DNA of 6,021 nucleotides, taken from Clostridium sp. CAG:465 (GTDB lineage: Bacteria > Bacillota > Clostridia > TANB77 > CAG-465). The stretch covers positions 1 to 6,021 of the forward strand of contig FR891241.1 in assembly GCA_000433755.1 (NCBI GenBank), written 5' to 3'. Below the pieces are notes generated by a model. The model made no database searches. It was not told where the DNA came from and saw only the letters and a program-made list of their open reading frames with translations. A program made the position numbers and the translations under genes. This document shows, piece by piece, positions 1-5,902 of this stretch (its first letter is position 1; each line of letters opens with the position of its first letter).

Positions 1-4
1 AAAC

Positions 5-48
5 AAAAGTCTGTTAACCATTTAATTTCAATGATTAACAGACTTTTT
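5..48 (+). terminator. Intrinsic terminator of a gene left of the window
   Basis: A 15-bp stem (8-22 with 30-44) has a single C/A mismatch and a 7-base loop (23-29). It is followed by a run of five T (44-48). The A run at 5-8 means it could also work from the minus strand. No coding sequence lies to its left inside the window, so it presumably ends a gene beyond the edge. Confidence 0.85.
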
Positions 49-102
49 CAAAAAATTTCATGATTTAGTCCTGGCGATATATGTAAAAGATTGAATAATA
101 TC

Positions 103-131
103 TTGATATATTTTATATTAATTGTTATAAT
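103..131 (+). promoter_or_regulatory. Sigma-A-type promoter of the CE4 deacetylase gene
   Basis: TTGATA (103-108) and TATAAT (126-131) are separated by exactly 17 bases, close to the vegetative consensus. Transcription would start near 138, about 20 bases before the start codon. The Shine-Dalgarno element AGAGG (146-150) lies in that leader. Bases 49-102, between the upstream terminator and this promoter, show nothing else I can interpret. Confidence 0.75.
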
Positions 132-159
132 TTATTTATATTAAAAGAGGTATTATGAT

Positions 160-1047
160 ATGGAAAAGAAGGTAAATTTAAATAAAAAGAAAATGATAGC
201 AATTATTGTTATAGTTGCTTTAATAACAGCTTTATGTATGTTATGTTTATTTGTAGTTCAAAAGAATAAAAAGAAGCAAGACTTTGTAAACGATGAATCA
301 AGAGATAATAGTGTTAACATTGAAAATATATCTAAAGCTCAAAATGAAAAAAAGATATATAAAGAGCTTAATGTTTCTCTGCCAATATTTATGTATCATT
401 TTATTTTAGATGATTATGGAGATAATTTAGATACTGAAAATTTTGTAAAACCTTCCACACTTGAAGAGCAATTAAAATATATAGTTGATAATGGATACCA
501 AACTGTATTTGTAAATGAAATAGAAGATTTATCAAATTATACTAAACCCGTGGCACTTACATTTGATGATTGTTTTGTTTATTTTTATAACAATGCATAT
601 CCATTGCTAAAGAAATATAATCAGAAGGCTAGTATATATATAATATGCAACTATGTAAATGGACCAAACTATTTAACAACAGATCAAATTAAAGAAATGG
701 TTGATAGTGGACTTGTTTCAGTTCAAACGCATACTTTATCTCATAGAGAGCTTACATCACTTTCTTTAGAAGAGATGGAAAAGGAATTAGTTGAGTCAAA
801 AAAATATTTGGATAGTACATATAACATTAATGTTGATACAATATGCTATCCAATTGGAAAATATAACGATACAATTGTAAATAAAGCAAAAGAAATATAC
901 AAATATGGTTTAGCTATGACGGGTGGAGTATATAATTCAAAGAAACATGACTTATATAGAATTCCAAGAATTTATGCAAATAGGAGTATGACTATTAATC
1001 AGTTTGCAAATTATTTGAAACAGTCAAATGTTGAAATAATATATTAA
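160..1047 (+). CDS. Membrane-anchored CE4 polysaccharide deacetylase
   Basis: Likely a metal-dependent de-N-acetylase acting outside the membrane on cell-wall or exopolysaccharide N-acetylhexosamine. A short lysine-rich N-terminus and one hydrophobic helix (about residues 12-34) give an uncleaved anchor or signal sequence, followed by a charged spacer to about residue 65. The NodB-type domain begins at MYH (78-80). Motif 1 is TFDDCF, with D136 the expected catalytic base and D137 a metal ligand. Motif 2 is HTLSH, with H191 and H195 as metal ligands. Motif 3 is CYPIGKY (229-235), in the YPxGxY style of the IcaB/YxkH-like branch rather than the RxPxG style of PdaA. The usual Gly after TFDD is Cys138. 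The ATG at 160 is chosen because AGAGG lies 9 bases upstream; an ATG at 155 opens only a six-codon frame. The gene has its own promoter and faces pdaA tail to tail. The substrate is not determined; the family call is secure. Confidence 0.9.
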   Translation: MEKKVNLNKKKMIAIIVIVALITALCMLCLFVVQKNKKKQDFVNDESRDNSVNIENISKAQNEKKIYKELNVSLPIFMYHFILDDYGDNLDTENFVKPSTLEEQLKYIVDNGYQTVFVNEIEDLSNYTKPVALTFDDCFVYFYNNAYPLLKKYNQKASIYIICNYVNGPNYLTTDQIKEMVDSGLVSVQTHTLSHRELTSLSLEEMEKELVESKKYLDSTYNINVDTICYPIGKYNDTIVNKAKEIYKYGLAMTGGVYNSKKHDLYRIPRIYANRSMTINQFANYLKQSNVEIIY

Positions 1048-1092
1048 AAATATGAAGAAGAATATGATTAAATTTTATAATGAAATATAAAG

Positions 1093-1137
1093 AAAAAGGG
1101 ATATAACTAAAACACTAAATTTTGTTATATCCTTTTT
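1093..1137. terminator. Bidirectional terminator between convergent genes
   Basis: The arms 1093-1107 and 1124-1137 pair over 14 bp with one bulged G. An additional AAAA/TTTT pairing (1109-1112 with 1120-1123) is possible inside the loop. T runs flank the stem on both strands (1133-1137 on plus; the complement of 1093-1097 on minus). It can therefore end both the deacetylase gene (stop at 1047) and pdaA (stop at 1146), with the hairpin lying in the gap between the two stops. Confidence 0.88.
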
Positions 1138-1145
1138 ATATTATG

Positions 1146-1940
1146 TTAGTTATTTGTACCTGTAAGTTCTTCCAAATCTGAAAATTCATATCCTTCTTGC
1201 TTAATTTTTTGTATTAATTCATCTAGAATTTCAGCATTTGTTTTTGATGTGCTATGTAACAGTATAATAGCTCCATTATGAAGACGAGGAATTAATTTAT
1301 TAAAAGCTTCTTCTTTAGAAGGTTGCTTATCTTGGTACCAGTCAACATAGGCAAGACTCCAAAAAATTGTTTTGTAACCAAGTTCATGTGCCATTTTTAA
1401 ATTTAATTCACTATATACACCTTGAGGAGGTCTATAAAATTTTTTCATATCTTTTCCTGTAATTTCTTTGTACATTTCTTCCATTGGTTCAATTTCTGAT
1501 TTAAAATCCTCCATAGTAGACATTTTTGACATGTTTGGATGAGTCATTGTGTGATTTCCCACAATATGGCCTTCATCAACCATACGTTTTACAAGTTCGG
1601 GATTTGTCTTCATAAAGGTGCTAACTACAAAAAAAGTAGCTTTAACGTTATTTTTCTTTAATGCATCTAATATTTGAGGCATATATCCATTTTCATATCC
1701 AGCATCAAATGTTAGATAAACTTTTTTCTGTGTTGTATCACCAATATAATATGAATCATATTGCTTTAAAAAATCAGAAGTAGCATTTCCATCTGGAGCT
1801 TCTCCATTTTCCTTAAAACTAAGTCCCCAATTTCCTTTAGCAGCAAATACATTGTTATATACAAATCCAATAGAACATGCAAGTATAGTGCATATTACTA
1901 AACTTAATATAATATGTTTTTTATCAATAGTTAGATACAT
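1146..1940 (-). CDS. pdaA: PdaA-type peptidoglycan muramic delta-lactam de-N-acetylase
   Basis: PdaA removes the acetyl group from muramic acid, made accessible by the amidase CwlD, and helps form the delta-lactam of spore-cortex peptidoglycan. Numbering is from the ATG at 1940 (264 residues; B. subtilis PdaA is about 263). Residues 10-28 form a signal/anchor helix. The block NWGLSF (37-42) and YDSYYIGDT (61-69) precede the catalytic domain, as in PdaA proteins. Motif 1 is TFDAGYENGY: D79 is the catalytic base, and the usual second Asp is Ala80 (Asn in B. subtilis PdaA). Motif 2 is H130-TMT-H134, motif 3 is RPPQG (170-174), then DW (200-201) and LLH (227-229). The start is uncertain. In-frame ATGs lie at 1952, 1949 and 1940, with AGGAG at 1957-1953. 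The spacing is 0 for the first, 3 for the second and 12 for the third, so the first is unlikely. The gene is monocistronic within this window. Confidence 0.93.
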   Translation of the reverse strand: MYLTIDKKHIILSLVICTILACSIGFVYNNVFAAKGNWGLSFKENGEAPDGNATSDFLKQYDSYYIGDTTQKKVYLTFDAGYENGYMPQILDALKKNNVKATFFVVSTFMKTNPELVKRMVDEGHIVGNHTMTHPNMSKMSTMEDFKSEIEPMEEMYKEITGKDMKKFYRPPQGVYSELNLKMAHELGYKTIFWSLAYVDWYQDKQPSKEEAFNKLIPRLHNGAIILLHSTSKTNAEILDELIQKIKQEGYEFSDLEELTGTNN

Positions 1941-1966
1941 AGCATACATCATCTCCTATCTAATTT

Positions 1967-1996
1967 TAGTATATTTTTTATGCTTGTATATTATGT
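1967..1996 (-). promoter_or_regulatory. Candidate sigma-G-like promoter for pdaA
   Basis: On the minus strand ACATA (1996-1992) is followed after 18 bases by TATACTA (1973-1967). The B. subtilis forespore sigma-G consensus is about GHATR-18-CATNHTA, so each box has one mismatch. Transcription would start near 1960, giving a very short leader before AGGAG at 1957. The call is helped by the known forespore expression of pdaA in Bacillus, but in DNA this AT-rich such matches arise easily. Confidence 0.3.
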
Positions 1997-2028
1997 TACT
2001 AAAAAGAATAAATTGAATTTAAATTAAT

Positions 2029-2034
2029 TATAAT
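2029..2034 (+). promoter_or_regulatory. Candidate -10 box for the DedA-family gene
   Basis: A perfect TATAAT lies here, but no good -35 box sits 16-18 bases upstream (GAATAA at 2006-2011). It would start transcription near 2041, right at the Shine-Dalgarno sequence. An alternative pair, TTGAAT (2013-2018) with TATAAA (2036-2041), has 17-base spacing but would leave no Shine-Dalgarno in the transcript. Some promoter must lie in this 99-base divergent region because the neighbour upstream runs the other way; which box is used is unclear. Confidence 0.25.
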
Positions 2035-2051
2035 ATATAAAGAGGTATGAA

Positions 2052-2675
2052 ATGGAAGAATATATAGTTAATTTGATTGGAAGTTTTGGATACTTTGGAA
2101 TGTTTATTGCTATGGTACTAGAGGCAGTTATTATTATAATTCCTAGTGAATTAATACTTGCAACAGGAGGAATCCTTGCAAGTAGTGGAAAATTTTCACT
2201 TTTAGGAGCATTTATTATAGGACTTATAGGAAGTGTTTTTTGTGCAATTGTTATATATGCTATGGGATATTATGGTGGAAGGAAGTTTATAATAAAGTAT
2301 GGTAAATTTTTCTTTATGAAGCAAAAAGATATAGATAAATCTGATAAATGGTTTGAAAAATATGGAATGAGAGCAGCTTTTATCTGTAGATTTTTTCCAA
2401 TAGTTAGAACTTTTATTTCTCTTCCAATTGGAATATCTAAATTAAATTTTAAAAAATTTGTTATATATACTACACTTGGAAGTATTCCTTGGACATTAAT
2501 TTTTGTACTTTCAGGGTATTATTTAGGAAATAATTATACTAAAATAGCAAGTATATTTAATATGTTTAAGCTTCCTATTATTATTTTCTTAATAATATGT
2601 GTGCTAGCATATTTGTATATAAAAATTATAAAACCTAAGATTATATTTTTTAAATTAAAAAATAAAAAGGAATAA
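2052..2675 (+). CDS. DedA-family integral membrane protein (possible undecaprenyl-phosphate carrier)
   Basis: A 207-residue polytopic membrane protein, the usual DedA (SNARE-associated/VTT) length. Characterised members such as B. subtilis UptA return undecaprenyl phosphate across the membrane for peptidoglycan and teichoic-acid synthesis; others affect membrane potential and drug tolerance. Family marks visible are E24 and PSE (31-33) in the first re-entrant segment, GYYGGR (72-77), and the strongly conserved stretch CRFFPIVRTFISLPIG (112-127) with R113 and R119. GS-PW (143-147) follows. Hydrophobic segments fall near 8-28, 33-55, 56-75, 108-128, 136-157 and 170-192, with a basic C-terminal tail. 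ATG 2052 has AGAGG (2041-2045) 6 bases upstream. It diverges from pdaA. No terminator is evident after it, so read-through into the cupin gene 96 bases downstream is possible. The family is certain; the lipid-carrier role is inferred. Confidence 0.92.
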   Translation: MEEYIVNLIGSFGYFGMFIAMVLEAVIIIIPSELILATGGILASSGKFSLLGAFIIGLIGSVFCAIVIYAMGYYGGRKFIIKYGKFFFMKQKDIDKSDKWFEKYGMRAAFICRFFPIVRTFISLPIGISKLNFKKFVIYTTLGSIPWTLIFVLSGYYLGNNYTKIASIFNMFKLPIIIFLIICVLAYLYIKIIKPKIIFFKLKNKKE

Positions 2676-2719
2676 ATTTGTATATTTTTGTCAAGTTTTA
2701 GGAAACTATGTAAAATATA

Positions 2720-2748
2720 TTGAATAAGTAATTTATACAATATATAAT
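2720..2748 (+). promoter_or_regulatory. Sigma-A-type promoter of the cupin gene
   Basis: TTGAAT (2720-2725), a 17-base spacer and a perfect TATAAT (2743-2748). Transcription would start near 2755, leaving a leader of about 17 bases that contains the Shine-Dalgarno GGGGAG (2762-2767). Confidence 0.7.
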
Positions 2749-2771
2749 TATTTTTTAGAATGGGGAGATAA

Positions 2772-3215
2772 ATGAAATTTATGACAGATGATATGAAACT
2801 AAATAAAAACAATGTTTTGTTCTCGGTAGAAAAAATGCCTAATACAGAACTTAGATATAGATTTAAAATTGATGATAATACTATATATAGTGTAACAAAA
2901 AGCGGTGAAAATTATGAGTGGCAAAACTCTCATTACCATAAATTATGTAATGAAGTTTATGTGGTACAGTCTGGAAAAATAATAATGGTAACTAAAAAAG
3001 ATAAATGTGTAATTAAAAAAGTTGCTAAGATAGGTGATGTTATTGCAGTAGGTCCAAATGAATCACATAATTTATTTTTATCTAAAGATGCACAAATATG
3101 TGTACTTAAGTATGGTAATATAAAAGTTGATGACTGGTATTCGGATAAATCATTAGATGAGTTTTGCAAGAGTATTGATGTTGAAAAAATATTTGAAAAA
3201 TATTCAAAAATGTAG
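2772..3215 (+). CDS. Single-domain cupin protein, function unknown
   Basis: A 147-residue soluble protein with a complete bicupin-like signature in one domain. Motif 1 is H54-Y-H56-x4-E61-x6-G68. Motif 2 is G88-x6-P95-x3-H99. H54, H56, E61 and H99 are the four expected metal ligands, so a metal-binding barrel is likely. Residues 117-147 form a charged, probably helical tail. There is no signal peptide. Cupins of this size include sugar isomerases/epimerases, dioxygenases and sensor domains; nothing here selects among them. ATG 2772 is preceded by GGGGAG with a 4-base gap. In-frame ATGs at 2781 and 2793 are less well placed. The NUDIX gene begins 53 bases after the stop with no terminator between, so the two are probably at least partly co-transcribed. 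Confidence 0.85.
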   Translation: MKFMTDDMKLNKNNVLFSVEKMPNTELRYRFKIDDNTIYSVTKSGENYEWQNSHYHKLCNEVYVVQSGKIIMVTKKDKCVIKKVAKIGDVIAVGPNESHNLFLSKDAQICVLKYGNIKVDDWYSDKSLDEFCKSIDVEKIFEKYSKM

Positions 3216-3241
3216 AAAAGTATATAACTATATGGTATAAT
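3213..3241 (+). promoter_or_regulatory. Candidate extended -10 promoter of the NUDIX gene
   Basis: TGGTATAAT (3233-3241) is a perfect TGN-TATAAT extended -10. TAGAAA (3213-3218) sits 17 bases upstream as a weak -35 and overlaps the cupin stop codon. Transcription would start near 3248, ahead of AGGAGG (3257-3262). Confidence 0.5.
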
Positions 3242-3268
3242 ATTTTAATCATTATTAGGAGGAATCAT

Positions 3269-3751
3269 ATGGATATAAGTTTGGATATTGGTGATAATTT
3301 ATTTAATTTTAGAGTAGGGGCAATAATAAAGAACAAGAATAAAATATTGGTCCACCATGAAAAGAGTAAAAAACATGTAATTTTAATTGGTGGTAGAATC
3401 AAATCAGGTGAAGATAGCATAACTGCTTTAAAAAGAGAAATTTTAGAAGAAATAGGAGCAGATACAGAATATGTTAAATCATCATCTTATGTTGAAAATT
3501 TTTTTGAAGTAAAAGGGAAAAAATATCATGAGATATTGATTGTTCATGAAATGAAGTTTTGTGATGAATCAATGTATCAAAAGGAAGTATTTAAATCAAT
3601 AGAAGAAAGAAAAAAAGATAAGTTAGAATTTTTCTGGATAGATGTAAATAATTTTAAAGATTATTTATTTTTGCCCCAAAATCTTTTAAAGCATTTACAA
3701 AATAATATAGATGAATTTGAATATATATTAAATGATGAGAGAATAAAGTAG
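3269..3751 (+). CDS. NUDIX hydrolase
   Basis: A 160-residue soluble enzyme expected to hydrolyse a nucleoside-diphosphate-linked substrate, releasing phosphate, pyrophosphate or a nucleotide. The NUDIX box is intact: G42-x5-E48-x7-R56-E57-I58-x-E60-E61-x-G63, with E57, E60 and E61 as Mg2+/Mn2+ ligands; only the final aliphatic position is Ala. The N-terminal strand FRVGAIIKNKNKILVHHE (14-31) and the later FFWID (121-125) fit the fold. A substrate-specifying motif outside the box is not recognisable, so targets such as oxidised nucleotides, ADP-ribose or NDP-sugars cannot be distinguished. The ATG at 3269 has a perfect AGGAGG 6 bases upstream, the strongest Shine-Dalgarno in the window. It follows the cupin gene at 53 bases. 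The next hairpin downstream, at 3841-3873, is the only terminator available to this unit. Confidence 0.93.
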   Translation: MDISLDIGDNLFNFRVGAIIKNKNKILVHHEKSKKHVILIGGRIKSGEDSITALKREILEEIGADTEYVKSSSYVENFFEVKGKKYHEILIVHEMKFCDESMYQKEVFKSIEERKKDKLEFFWIDVNNFKDYLFLPQNLLKHLQNNIDEFEYILNDERIK

Positions 3752-3796
3752 AAAAATAAAAGAGTAAAAAAATAAAAGAGTAAAAAAATAAAAGAT
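3752..3796. repeat. Three tandem copies of a 16-bp A-rich unit
   Basis: The unit AAAAAAATAAAAGAGT occurs in full at 3766-3781. A copy lacking its first two A precedes it (3752-3765) and a copy that diverges at its last bases follows (3782-3796). The array begins at the base after the NUDIX stop codon and ends just upstream of the -35 box of the next promoter. It may act as an A-tract UP element or arise from slippage. Confidence 0.85.
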
Positions 3797-3800
3797 AAAC

Positions 3801-3829
3801 TTTACTATAATAAAAAATTGTGATATAAT
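3801..3829 (+). promoter_or_regulatory. Extended -10 promoter of the MATE fusion gene
   Basis: TTTACT (3801-3806), a 17-base spacer and TATAAT (3824-3829), with TGA directly before it (3821-3823) forming an extended -10. Transcription would start near 3835-3836. A-rich tandem repeats immediately upstream could add UP-element strength. The start codon at 3894 leaves a leader of nearly 60 bases. Confidence 0.65.
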
Positions 3830-3836
3830 AGTCAAG

Positions 3837-3874
3837 TTGCAAAAATGCAATACTTTGTTAGTATTGCGTTTTTT
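3837..3874 (+). promoter_or_regulatory. Leader attenuator: terminator with overlapping alternative hairpin
   Basis: The terminator stem pairs 3841-3853 with 3861-3873 (13 bp with one G-U), has a 7-base loop and ends in six T (3869-3874). It lies between the promoter at 3801-3829 and the start codon at 3894. There is no room for a promoter between the T run and the Shine-Dalgarno at 3883, so the MATE transcript must pass through it. TTGCA (3837-3841) can instead pair with TGCAA (3846-3850), occupying the terminator's 5' arm as a weak competing hairpin. The same terminator could also end transcripts from the cupin/NUDIX unit. The controlling signal is unknown. Confidence 0.75.
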
Positions 3875-3893
3875 CTGCGTGAAAGGAGTTATT

Positions 3894-5891
3894 ATGGAAC
3901 AAAAAGAAAATATACTTGGAACAGAAAAAATAGGTAAATTAATTAGAAAATTTTCAATACCTTGCATTATATCTTTAGTAGTAAATTCGTTATATAATAT
4001 TGTTGATCAAATATTTATAGGATGGGGTGTTGGATATTTAGGTAATGGAGCTACAAATGTTGTATTTCCACTTACAATGATATGTCTTGCATTTTCATTA
4101 ATGTTTGGTGATGGTGCATCAGCTTTTCTAAGCTTAAAACTTGGTGAAAATAGAAAAGATGAAGCAAAAAAAGGAGTCGCAAATGGTATTATAGTTTCTA
4201 TATTTGTGTCAATAATTTTCTGCATTTTAGGACTTGTTTTTTTACCATTTTTACTTAATGTATTTGGTTGTACAGATGAATTTTTTCCATATGCGATTAG
4301 CTATGGATACGTTATTGTAATAGGTCTTCCATTTATGATGATAGGTACAACATTAAATTCAATTATACGTGCAGATGGTAATCCTAAATATGCAATGAAA
4401 TCTATGTTAATTGGTGCAATTCTTAATATTATACTTGATCCTGTTTTCATATTTTTATTTAAAATGGGAGTTAAAGGTGCTGCTATTGCTACTGTTATAA
4501 GTCAAATAGTAACTTTTGTTTTAAATATTTTGTATATAAGAAAATTTAGATCAATAAAATTAATAAAAGAAGATTTTAAATTTAATTTTAAAGTAGCATC
4601 TATGGTATCAAAACTTGGAATTAGTAGCTTTATTACTCAAATTAGTATAGTTGTTGTAATTGCATTTGAAAATAATTTGTTAAAAAAATATGGTGCCATG
4701 TCTGAGTTTGGATCAGAAATTCCAATAACTGTTCTTGGAATTGTTATGAAAATAAGTCAAATTTTAAATAGTTTTATTATAGGTATAGCTGCTGGTGCTC
4801 AACCAATTATTGGATTTAATTATGGAGCTAAAAAATTTGATAGAGTAAAACAAACTTTAAAATATGTACTTATTACAAGCCTTTCAGTGAGTACAATTGC
4901 ATTTATACTTTTCCAAACTATCCCAGATAAATTAATTTTGTTATTTGGAAACGAGGGAGATTTATATAAAAACTTTGCATGCCTTGCATTTAGAATATAC
5001 CTAATGCTTGTTATTGTAAATGGAATTCAAATTCCATCTGGAATATTTTTTCAGGCAATTGGTAAGAGTGTTAAAAGTGCATTTATTTCACTTTCTAGAC
5101 AAATACTTTTCTTGGTACCAAGCATGGTAATTCTTGGAAATATGTTTGGAGTTTTGGGAGTTTTACATGCAGGTCCAGTAGCAGATGGGTTAGCTTTTTT
5201 AGTATCAGGAATATTATTAATATTTGAAATTAGAAATTTAAATAAATCACAGGTAAAAGAAAATAATTTATCAGTTGATAGTGATGAAGAAATAGCTGCA
5301 GATAAAAAAGCAGACAATGTTGTTATTACTATTTCAAGAGAATATGGCTCAGGTGGGAGATATGTTGGTAAACTTGTAGCAGAAAAGTTAGGAATAAAGT
5401 TATATGATGAACAAATTCTAACAAAAATTGCAGATAAAACAGGACTTTCTTTAGAATATATTGAAAATCACGAGCAAAAAAGAAGTAACCTTGAATTGTT
5501 AAATAATATATATTATTCATCTCTTAATAATTCTGATGAAATATTTGTTGAAGAGGAAAAAGTTATAAAAGATATAGCAAGTAAAGGATCATGTGTAATA
5601 ATTGGTAGATGTGCTGACTTTATTCTAAAAGATATGGAGAATACATTTAATGTATTTATATATAGTACAGAGGAAAATAAAATAAAAAGAGCTGTTGAAA
5701 GATTTAATATTAATGAAAAAGATGCTAAAAAACAAATTAGTAAAATTAATAAATTAAGAAGTAATCATTACAAGCATTATACATCAAATGAGTGGGGAAA
5801 TAAAGAAAATTATGATTTATGTATAAATAGTGATAGCTTTGGCGTTGAAAAAGCTGCTGATGTTATATGCCAAATGGTTAAAAATATATAA
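3894..5891 (+). CDS. MATE efflux transporter fused to a cytidylate-kinase-like domain
   Basis: A 665-residue fusion. Residues 1-446 are a full MATE antiporter with about 12 helices (near 15-38, 53-75, 95-120, 135-158, 169-190, 194-216, 240-262, 278-302, 320-341, 360-381, 393-417, 422-446). They include YNIVDQIFIG (34-43), FPL (58-60), RADGNPKYAM (159-168) and QPIIGFNYGAKK (303-314), all typical of MATE proteins exporting cationic drugs or metabolites with Na+ or H+. An acidic linker (about 450-474) leads to a cytoplasmic domain of the Cytidylate_kin2 type: ITISREYGSGGRYVGK (478-493), YDEQIL (504-509), CVIIGRCADFIL (567-578), then ERF (602-604), NHYKHYTSNEWG (624-635) and YDLCIN (640-645). The motif carries Arg where the classical P-loop has Lys-Ser/Thr, so kinase activity is not assured. 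The ATG at 3894 has AAGGAG (3883-3888) 5 bases upstream. A TTG 57 bases earlier in frame lies in the leader hairpin and has no Shine-Dalgarno. The reading frame is unbroken across the junction. Confidence 0.93.
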   Translation: MEQKENILGTEKIGKLIRKFSIPCIISLVVNSLYNIVDQIFIGWGVGYLGNGATNVVFPLTMICLAFSLMFGDGASAFLSLKLGENRKDEAKKGVANGIIVSIFVSIIFCILGLVFLPFLLNVFGCTDEFFPYAISYGYVIVIGLPFMMIGTTLNSIIRADGNPKYAMKSMLIGAILNIILDPVFIFLFKMGVKGAAIATVISQIVTFVLNILYIRKFRSIKLIKEDFKFNFKVASMVSKLGISSFITQISIVVVIAFENNLLKKYGAMSEFGSEIPITVLGIVMKISQILNSFIIGIAAGAQPIIGFNYGAKKFDRVKQTLKYVLITSLSVSTIAFILFQTIPDKLILLFGNEGDLYKNFACLAFRIYLMLVIVNGIQIPSGIFFQAIGKSVKSAFISLSRQILFLVPSMVILGNMFGVLGVLHAGPVADGLAFLVSGILLIFEIRNLNKSQVKENNLSVDSDEEIAADKKADNVVITISREYGSGGRYVGKLVAEKLGIKLYDEQILTKIADKTGLSLEYIENHEQKRSNLELLNNIYYSSLNNSDEIFVEEEKVIKDIASKGSCVIIGRCADFILKDMENTFNVFIYSTEENKIKRAVERFNINEKDAKKQISKINKLRSNHYKHYTSNEWGNKENYDLCINSDSFGVEKAADVICQMVKNI

Positions 5892-5902
5892 ATGTATATT
5901 AT

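Noticed and set aside
155..175. ATG at 155 upstream of the CE4 deacetylase start
   Set aside because: It opens only six codons before a stop and is in a different frame from the protein.
2694..2707. Small hairpin AGTTT/AAACT after the DedA gene
   Set aside because: The stem is only 5 bp and no T run follows, so it is not a credible terminator.
2534..2812. Minus-strand frame of 92 codons across the end of the DedA gene
   Set aside because: It is an AT-rich shadow rich in Ile, Leu, Tyr and Phe. It overlaps the DedA gene, the cupin promoter and the cupin start, and resembles no family.
3752..3796. Possible CRISPR-like array
   Set aside because: The units are directly tandem, A-rich and without spacers, so this is a simple tandem repeat.
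3837..3893. A 19-codon upstream extension of the MATE gene starting at TTG 3837
   Set aside because: The TTG has no Shine-Dalgarno, lies at the expected transcript 5' end inside the terminator hairpin, and the added residues match no MATE N-terminus. ATG 3894 has AAGGAG at ideal spacing.
3845..3937. A 30-codon leader ORF (ATG 3845, stop 3935-3937)
   Set aside because: There is no ribosome-binding site and the peptide is unremarkable. It is mentioned only as one possible way to drive attenuation, not called as a gene.
3654..3967. Two overlapping minus-strand frames (62 and 79 codons)
   Set aside because: They run through the A-rich tandem repeat and the leader hairpin, giving low-complexity Phe/Tyr/Leu sequence, and oppose well-supported genes and promoter elements.
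4007..5520. Minus-strand frames within the MATE fusion (4007-4225, 5051-5317, 5329-5520) and within the cupin gene (2957-3169)
   Set aside because: Each is fully inside a gene with strong family evidence on the other strand and has no domain of its own.
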